19,498 bases of DNA from Anaerolineaceae bacterium (lineage in GTDB: Bacteria; Chloroflexota; Anaerolineae; Aggregatilineales; Phototrophicaceae): contig JACKCH010000031.1 of assembly GCA_020634115.1 (NCBI GenBank), positions 1-19,498 of the forward strand, given 5' to 3'. A program made the translations under genes and the position numbers. This document shows positions 14,996 to 19,498 of this stretch, one piece after another. The notes beneath the pieces were generated by a model. That model saw only the letters and a program-made list of their open reading frames with translations, was not told the origin of the DNA and made no database searches. How positions within the stretch are numbered: the stretch's first letter is position 1; each line of letters begins with the position of its first letter.

Positions 14996-16363
14996 ATGTT
15001 GGGTTCGTTGTTGCATCGTCAAATCACGCGGATACTGCTGCTGGTGCTATTGGGTTCGCTGGCCGCGTGTTCCGGGGTCGAAAACCTGAATACTGATAGT
15101 GAAGTACAGCAGCAGGCCGTCCCCACGTCTACGCCCATTCCAACCGCGCCGGCGGTGGCGCGCCCAACGTATCTCGTGCAGCGTGGCACCGTACAGGAAG
15201 TGCTGGATTTCACCGGGCGCTGGCAGCCCCGCGATCAGTTGGCACTTTCCTTTGAGATTGCCGGGACGATCCGCCGGGTGAACGTGCAGCGCGGCGACAC
15301 CGTGAACGCGGGCGACTTGCTGGCCGACTACGAGATCACCAACCTGGAAAACCAACTGGCTTCGGCCCAGTTGCAGTTGGAAACCGCCCAGCAAAGTGTC
15401 GAATCCGGCACGGCGGGTAACGTGCAATCTATCACCAATGCTGAAATTTCCCTGGCGAACGCCCGGATTCAACTAGAAAACACCCGTGCCAGCAGTCCCT
15501 GGACATCGCTGGAATCGGCACGTCTCAGTCTGGAAAGCGCCAAACAATCCTTAGAAAACGCTCAGCGTAGTTATAACGATGCCATCAGCCGCCCGGATAA
15601 CCCGGCGTCGGTGGTAGACAGTGCGTACCAGCAGTTGCAAAACGCCGAAAACAGCGTGAAGAATGCTCAGAATCAATACTATTCGGCTGCCCAGAGCTTC
15701 AATAATCACCAGTTCAGTGTGCAGCAGGCGGAAAACTCGGTGATTCAGGCGGAAATTAACCTTGAACAGGCACGCCTGAGTGCCAGCCCGGATGAGCAGT
15801 CGGTGCGTTCAGCGCAGTTAAATATTGACCAGATTAATGCCGATATTGCCCGATCATCGCTGTATGCGCCGATTGCCGGGGAAGTGCTGGAAGTTACCAT
15901 CCGTCCCGGTGACGCGGTACAGGCGTTTACCACAGTGATTACTATCGGGCTGCCAGAGCCGAAAGAGGTAGTGGCGAGTCTGGCGATTGGCGACGCACAG
16001 CGTCTGAGTGTTGGGCTGGTGGGCGTATGTAATGTGATTAACGACCCGGACAGTGCTGTACAGTGTGTCGTGCGCCAGATTCCGCTGAGTTCCCGCGATG
16101 CTGACCAGACGACTAGAGTGGCAGCTTCGTTAGAAAATGTGGCAACGAACCAGTTGGTTGAAGTCGAAATGCCGCTCCAGGTACGCGAGAACGTGCTGTG
16201 GCTGCCGCCCGCCGCGATTCGTACCTTCCAGAACCGGACATTTGTGGTGCTGGATACGCCCGATGGCCCGCGCAGTGTGGATGTGGAGCTTGGCCTGCAA
16301 ACCGACGAGCGGGACGAAATCATCAGCGGCGTCAATGAAGGCGACGTGGTACAAGGGCCGTAG
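14996..16363 (+). CDS. Lipoprotein efflux adaptor of the HlyD/MacA family
   Basis: Periplasmic-adaptor-type protein of 455 residues, anchored by lipid. The N-terminus has a basic start, a hydrophobic helix and a lipobox LAAC with Cys25. A Thr/Pro-rich linker (about 40-58) follows. Two lipoyl/barrel-sandwich halves read 'FEIAGTIRRVNVQRGDTVNAGD' (about 86-107) and 'SLYAPIAGEVLEVTIRPGDAVQ' (about 288-309). Between them is a long Gln/Asn/Ser-rich coiled coil (about 115-285) with repeated 'LENAQ/QLQNAENSV' heptads. A beta-barrel domain ends the protein. Such adaptors couple FtsX-type exporters to their substrate or to an envelope partner. AAGAGGAG lies 10 bases before ATG 14996. The first ATPase gene starts 2 bases after the stop, so the two are probably translated together. 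Confidence 0.9.
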   Translation: MLGSLLHRQITRILLLVLLGSLAACSGVENLNTDSEVQQQAVPTSTPIPTAPAVARPTYLVQRGTVQEVLDFTGRWQPRDQLALSFEIAGTIRRVNVQRGDTVNAGDLLADYEITNLENQLASAQLQLETAQQSVESGTAGNVQSITNAEISLANARIQLENTRASSPWTSLESARLSLESAKQSLENAQRSYNDAISRPDNPASVVDSAYQQLQNAENSVKNAQNQYYSAAQSFNNHQFSVQQAENSVIQAEINLEQARLSASPDEQSVRSAQLNIDQINADIARSSLYAPIAGEVLEVTIRPGDAVQAFTTVITIGLPEPKEVVASLAIGDAQRLSVGLVGVCNVINDPDSAVQCVVRQIPLSSRDADQTTRVAASLENVATNQLVEVEMPLQVRENVLWLPPAAIRTFQNRTFVVLDTPDGPRSVDVELGLQTDERDEIISGVNEGDVVQGP

Positions 16364-16365
16364 CG

Positions 16366-17304
16366 ATGACACCGTATATTCAATGCAAGCAGGTCGTCAA
16401 AGCCTATCGGGTCAGCAATCATGAGATTGTGGCGCTGCGGGGTATTGACTTTGAAATGGAACGTACCGAGATGGTGGCGATTATCGGCCCCAGCGGCGCG
16501 GGCAAAAGCTCACTGCTCAACCTGCTCGGCGGGTTGGATACACCGACTGCCGGGCAGTTGATGGTGGACGGGCAAAACCTGCTCGAACTCAAGGGCAAGC
16601 AGTTAGCCGATTACCGACTGAAACGGGTTGGCTTTGTCTGGCAGCAGGTCGAGCGGAATTTGCTCCCGTACCGTTCGGCACGGCGTAACGTCACCCTGCC
16701 GATGATGATGGCCGGGATTCCCCCCTGGGAGCGGGGCAAACGAGCCAATGAACTATTGGAAGCGGTTGACCTGGGTCAGCACCAGCGCAAACGGCCTGGG
16801 GCGCTTTCCGGCGGGATGCAGCAGCGGGTGGCGGTGGCGGTAGCATTGGCGAACCGTCCGGCGCTCCTGCTGGCGGATGAAGTCACCGGGGCGCTGGATC
16901 GCCATACTGCTGCCCAGGTGATGGACTTGCTGCATGACTTACGGGATCGCTACGGTCTGACGATTCTCATGGTGACGCATGATCTGGAAATCGCCAAATA
17001 CGCTGACCGGGTGCTGACACTGCGGGATGGTGCGCTGGGGCAGGAAATGAACCATGACAGCGCCGAGGACGCCCCGCGTATAGACAATGGCGGCAGCATC
17101 AAATTACCGGCAGGTGTGCGGGCGCATCTCGCCCAGGCGCCGCGTATTGCGGTTGAAATCCGCCCGGAAGGGGTGCTGCTGCGCCCCGAAACCGATGAAG
17201 ACGACGATGCCGCCGCTGCGTTACAGGAGATGCTCCCGCAGGACGCCCCGCCCGACCAGCGTAGACGGTGGCGGTTCCTCCGGCGTAGGAAGAAGCAATC
17301 ATGA
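16366..17304 (+). CDS. ABC exporter ATP-binding protein, LolD/MacB type, with C-terminal extension
   Basis: ATPase of 312 residues for the adjacent exporter. Walker A GPSGAGKSS (41-49), signature LSGGMQQR (147-154), Walker B LLLADE (167-172) with catalytic Glu172, and H-loop His205 are all present. The Q-loop region reads 'FVWQQVERNLLPYRSARRNV', as in LolD/MacB proteins. The residue after the Walker B Glu is Val rather than the usual Pro (ADEVTG). About 75 residues beyond the ATPase core form an extension: a segment with acidic stretches (DEDDDAAAALQ), then a very basic end (RRRWRFLRRRKKQS). Its function is unknown. The stop overlaps the next gene start by four bases (ATGA). Confidence 0.92.
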   Translation: MTPYIQCKQVVKAYRVSNHEIVALRGIDFEMERTEMVAIIGPSGAGKSSLLNLLGGLDTPTAGQLMVDGQNLLELKGKQLADYRLKRVGFVWQQVERNLLPYRSARRNVTLPMMMAGIPPWERGKRANELLEAVDLGQHQRKRPGALSGGMQQRVAVAVALANRPALLLADEVTGALDRHTAAQVMDLLHDLRDRYGLTILMVTHDLEIAKYADRVLTLRDGALGQEMNHDSAEDAPRIDNGGSIKLPAGVRAHLAQAPRIAVEIRPEGVLLRPETDEDDDAAAALQEMLPQDAPPDQRRRWRFLRRRKKQS

Positions 17305-18032
17305 CCGACATCAGTGTAGCCGTGCATGGCCTGGAACGCAGTTTCAGCAACGGTGGCAGCACTTTGCATGTCCTGCGCGGCGTGGATTTAGACGTGCAGG
17401 CGGGTGAATTGGTGGCGCTGTTCGGGCCGTCCGGCAGTGGTAAAACGACCCTGCTGAACCTGATCGGCGCGTTAGACCGCCCGAACGCCGGGAGTATCCA
17501 GGTGAACAATCAGGATATTCTCAAAATGGGGGATCGGGCGCGGGAGACATTCCGCCGCAAGCAGATCGGATTCATCTTCCAGAACGCGACCCTGCTGCCC
17601 ACTTACACCGCCGCCGAAAACATTGACCTGGCGCTGCGGCTGCCGGGGATGGGCTTTTTTGAGCGCCGCCGCCGCACCCGTGCCGCCCTGGAAGCCGTAG
17701 GGTTGAGTGCGTGGTCGGGGCATGTGCCGGATGAACTCAGCGGTGGGCAGCGTCAGCGGGTCGCCATTGCCCGTGCCCTGGCGCTGCGTCCGGGGATCAT
17801 CCTGGCGGACGAACCCACGAACGGGCTGGATACCCGCACTGCCCGGCGTACCCTGGCACTGTTCCGGGGGATCGCGGAACACCAGCGCACAACGTTTCTG
17901 ATTGTTTCTCACGACCCGATGGTGGTGGAATACGTTAATCATGCTTATGATCTGGTAGACGGACAGCTTGCCCGCCGCGGCGGGACTACACAGGTCACAG
18001 TCGAACCAGAAAAGGAGCTTTCCGGTGATTAA
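17301..18032 (+). CDS. ABC exporter ATP-binding protein, LolD/MacB type
   Basis: Second ATPase of the module, 243 residues, standard length. Walker A GPSGSGKTT (42-50), Q-loop 'FIFQNATLLPTYTAAENI', signature LSGGQRQR (146-153), Walker B IILADEP (166-172) and H-loop His204 are intact. It differs clearly from the preceding ATPase, so the pair may form a heterodimer on the double-FtsX permease, or each may serve a different permease. ATG 17301 overlaps the previous stop. Its own stop overlaps the GTG start of the LysM gene by eight bases, so all three are probably translationally coupled. Confidence 0.93.
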   Translation: MTDISVAVHGLERSFSNGGSTLHVLRGVDLDVQAGELVALFGPSGSGKTTLLNLIGALDRPNAGSIQVNNQDILKMGDRARETFRRKQIGFIFQNATLLPTYTAAENIDLALRLPGMGFFERRRRTRAALEAVGLSAWSGHVPDELSGGQRQRVAIARALALRPGIILADEPTNGLDTRTARRTLALFRGIAEHQRTTFLIVSHDPMVVEYVNHAYDLVDGQLARRGGTTQVTVEPEKELSGD

Positions 18033-18927
18033 GGCACTCGCTTCACGGCTGACGACACTCTTATTGATGCTGATCGCGTTGATGCTGGGAATTATCATCA
18101 CCCGCATGACGATGGCGCCGCTGCCTGCACAGCAGGTCGCTACCAATACCGCCGCGCCGACTCAGGCCGGGGCGACCAGCACGCCCAGCGAAACGATTCC
18201 CCCCTATACGCCGTTGGCGACGCTGACTCCTTCGCGGACGCTCAAGCCGCCGCCTACTTTCGAGCCGCCCACCAGCACCGTCCCGGCCTCGCTGACTCCG
18301 TCGGCCACACCCACCACTACGTTGGAAGTGTTCGTCTCTATTCCGGGGCTGCACGGTGCGGAAAGTCCGACTCCGTCCTCGACGCCGGGCTGTGAACCAC
18401 GCCGGGACTGGAAACTGACTTATCAGGTACAGCCGAATGATGCTCTGGCACGCATCGCGGAACGCTACAATACAACGGTCAACGAACTGGTGGAAGGCAA
18501 CTGCCTGACCGACGCCAACGTGATCTACATCAACCAGGAACTGCGCGTCCCTGGCGATACCCAACCGGTTGAACCGGAGGTCGTGTGCGTCCCCTGGGAG
18601 CCGCTGACGCCCGCCAATGGCACGTTCGCGGTGGAAACCACCGGGACTATGACATTCAACTGGCGCGGGCCGCTAGCCCCGCGTAACCTGATCCGTGTGA
18701 TTAAGCCGACCGGGGAGATTGTCGAATTCGTCATCGAATATCGCCAGAATGAGACGGTGACGAACATTGTGGAGACGTTCCCGGAAGAAGGCACATACAC
18801 CTGGTATGTCTACCCGCTCAACGAATACTTCCAGCAGGTGAGCTGCCTGGAAGGTGGCCCCTGGACATTCACCAAGCAGCTTTCGCCCACCATCACACCG
18901 ACCTCTGCCGGTGGGGGGCTACCGTAA
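18025..18927 (+). CDS. Membrane-anchored LysM cell-wall-binding protein
   Basis: The 300-residue protein has one N-terminal membrane helix (about 7-28), a Thr/Pro/Ser/Ala-rich linker (about 38-125), a LysM domain (about 132-176, 'YQVQPNDALARIAERYNTT' to 'INQELRVPG') that binds peptidoglycan-type glycans, and a C-terminal beta-rich domain (about 190-285, with 'GTMTFNWRG' and 'EEGTYTWYVYPLN') that looks like a fibronectin-type or carbohydrate-binding sandwich. Cys123, Cys160, Cys188 and one Cys near residue 273 could form disulfides outside the cell. I chose GTG 18025 because AAAGGAG lies 7 bases upstream; the frame is open to ATG 17968. It is the last gene of the exporter transcript and could hold the complex at the cell wall (inference). 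Confidence 0.87.
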   Translation: MIKALASRLTTLLLMLIALMLGIIITRMTMAPLPAQQVATNTAAPTQAGATSTPSETIPPYTPLATLTPSRTLKPPPTFEPPTSTVPASLTPSATPTTTLEVFVSIPGLHGAESPTPSSTPGCEPRRDWKLTYQVQPNDALARIAERYNTTVNELVEGNCLTDANVIYINQELRVPGDTQPVEPEVVCVPWEPLTPANGTFAVETTGTMTFNWRGPLAPRNLIRVIKPTGEIVEFVIEYRQNETVTNIVETFPEEGTYTWYVYPLNEYFQQVSCLEGGPWTFTKQLSPTITPTSAGGGLP

Positions 18928-18943
18928 CGTCTTGCCTCCGATA

Positions 18944-18988
18944 CAAAAACAGCCCCCGGTCAGCACATGAGCCGGGGGTAGTTGTTTG
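18944..18988. terminator. Bidirectional intrinsic terminator between convergent genes
   Basis: CCCCCGG (18953-18959) pairs with CCGGGGG (18972-18978), and the inner bases TCA and TGAG extend the stem with one bulge. On the plus strand T-rich sequence follows (TAGTTGTTTG). On the minus strand the stem is followed by CTGTTTTTG, a stronger T run. It ends both the LysM transcript and the opposing minus-strand gene. Confidence 0.8.
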
Positions 18989-18996
18989 TTATTGAT

Positions 18997-19482
18997 TTAC
19001 TCCTGGTATTGACCGTCCATGAGAAAGTATTTCAGGTCACGCCATGAGCACACCTCGGTGTCCCTTGCACAACACTGTGCGGCACAAAGTAGGAAAATTC
19101 CCGGAAAGAAATTGTACCATCTATGCCCTGTCGGCGAATCCCATCCCAACCATAGCTCGACCTCTGACATTTTCTCGTACATCCCGGCATCCCGCATCCG
19201 GTGCAGGTCGGCAATTTGAAAGTGCAACTGGCGACGCAGGCTTCCAAGCTCCGACAAGTCGCTCTCTTTCATTGGCAAGGGAGGTTGCGAGGATTTAATC
19301 TGTAACCAGGACGGGTCAAATGCTGCGGGCGGTTCAGAGAGTGCGTTATATACCATTTCAGCGAACAATTGCCAGGAGGGTTGCCTATCCTTATTTCTTT
19401 CCACAAGCACCCAAAGACTCCGCAGATACTCTTCCAGCATCCCTTTGTAATCTTTAAGTTCATGATCTATCAGGTACTTCAC
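18997..19482 (-). CDS. Hypothetical protein, possibly cut by the window edge
   Basis: I do not recognise this protein. From GTG 19482 it has 161 residues, is probably cytoplasmic, and shows no signal peptide. The frame stays open to the window edge, and no convincing ribosome binding site precedes the GTG, so the true start may lie outside. Visible features are an acidic, helical first part ('DHELKDYKGMLEEYLRSLWVLVE'), a Trp-rich middle, and 'FQIADLHRMRDAGMYE' followed by 'GWDSPTGHRWYNFFPGIFLLCAAQC'. The His/Trp/Tyr-rich stretch and a cluster of four Cys near the C-terminus stand out. Reading frame length, position against a terminator and composition support a real gene. No function is proposed. 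Confidence 0.7.
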   Translation of the reverse strand: MKYLIDHELKDYKGMLEEYLRSLWVLVERNKDRQPSWQLFAEMVYNALSEPPAAFDPSWLQIKSSQPPLPMKESDLSELGSLRRQLHFQIADLHRMRDAGMYEKMSEVELWLGWDSPTGHRWYNFFPGIFLLCAAQCCARDTEVCSWRDLKYFLMDGQYQE

Positions 19483-19498
19483 AAAATTTCCGAAATCC

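Noticed and set aside
14812..15096. 94-codon frame overlapping the start of the adaptor gene
   Set aside because: It reads through the palindromic repeat and into the lipoprotein gene out of frame, with no coding character.
1..19498. CRISPR arrays, tRNA or rRNA genes, insertion sequences, phage genes
   Set aside because: No regularly spaced repeats, cloverleaf-like segments, rRNA-like stretches or transposase/integrase motifs were seen on either strand.

Overview
The window looks like a piece of a bacterial chromosome, most probably from the phylum Chloroflexota (Anaerolineae-like). This placement is an inference. It rests on the threonine/proline-rich linkers of the secreted proteins, the association of FtsX-type exporters with LysM proteins, the moderately high GC content, and a LivM permease with a long N-terminal extension. 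No rRNA, tRNA, CRISPR array, transposase or phage gene was seen.

Layout. (1) 9-3646, plus strand: the end of a branched-chain amino acid ABC importer operon, livM-livG-livF. livF is split by a one-base frameshift in an A run; livH probably lies just upstream. (2) 3702-4175, plus: an alkyltransferase-like (ATL) DNA repair protein with Trp in place of the alkyl-accepting Cys. (3) 4267-7900, minus: a sulfur-carrier gene cluster. In transcription order it holds a JAMM/Mec-type peptidase, a ThiS/MoaD/CysO-type carrier ending in Gly-Gly, a GNAT acetyltransferase, a DUF4395 membrane protein with a CxxC motif, a membrane-anchored thioredoxin and a MoeB-rhodanese fusion. The carrier, activating enzyme and peptidase are the parts of the mycobacterial CysO route to cysteine, in which sulfur is carried as a protein thiocarboxylate. 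No CysM-like cysteine synthase lies in the window. (4) 8157-8531, minus: a stand-alone receiver-domain response regulator. (5) 8532-8981: an AT-rich intergenic region between divergent genes. (6) 8982-11681, plus: a very long secreted protein made of two tandem solute-binding-protein domains with polyglycine tracts. (7) 11945-18927, plus: a MacAB-like export module with a double-FtsX permease, a lipoprotein membrane-fusion-type adaptor, two different ATPases and a LysM cell-wall-binding protein. (8) 18997 to the right edge, minus: an unrecognised protein that may continue past the window.

How the parts may work together. livM, livG and livF would supply the membrane and ATPase subunits of an amino acid importer. 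The minus-strand cluster forms a plausible chain: MoeB-rhodanese activates and sulfurates the carrier, and the JAMM peptidase removes an added residue. The thioredoxin/DUF4395 pair may provide membrane-linked redox or sulfur handling (inference). The HlyD-ATPase-ATPase-LysM genes are tightly packed and overlapping, so they are almost certainly one transcript. The double-FtsX permease and the tandem binding protein are separated from them by gaps of about 260-295 bases that carry hairpins and a palindromic repeat. Membership in the same system is therefore inferred from order and orientation.

The best candidates for unusual biology are the CysO/Mec-like cluster with membrane redox partners, and the tandem-domain binding protein next to an exporter rather than an importer.
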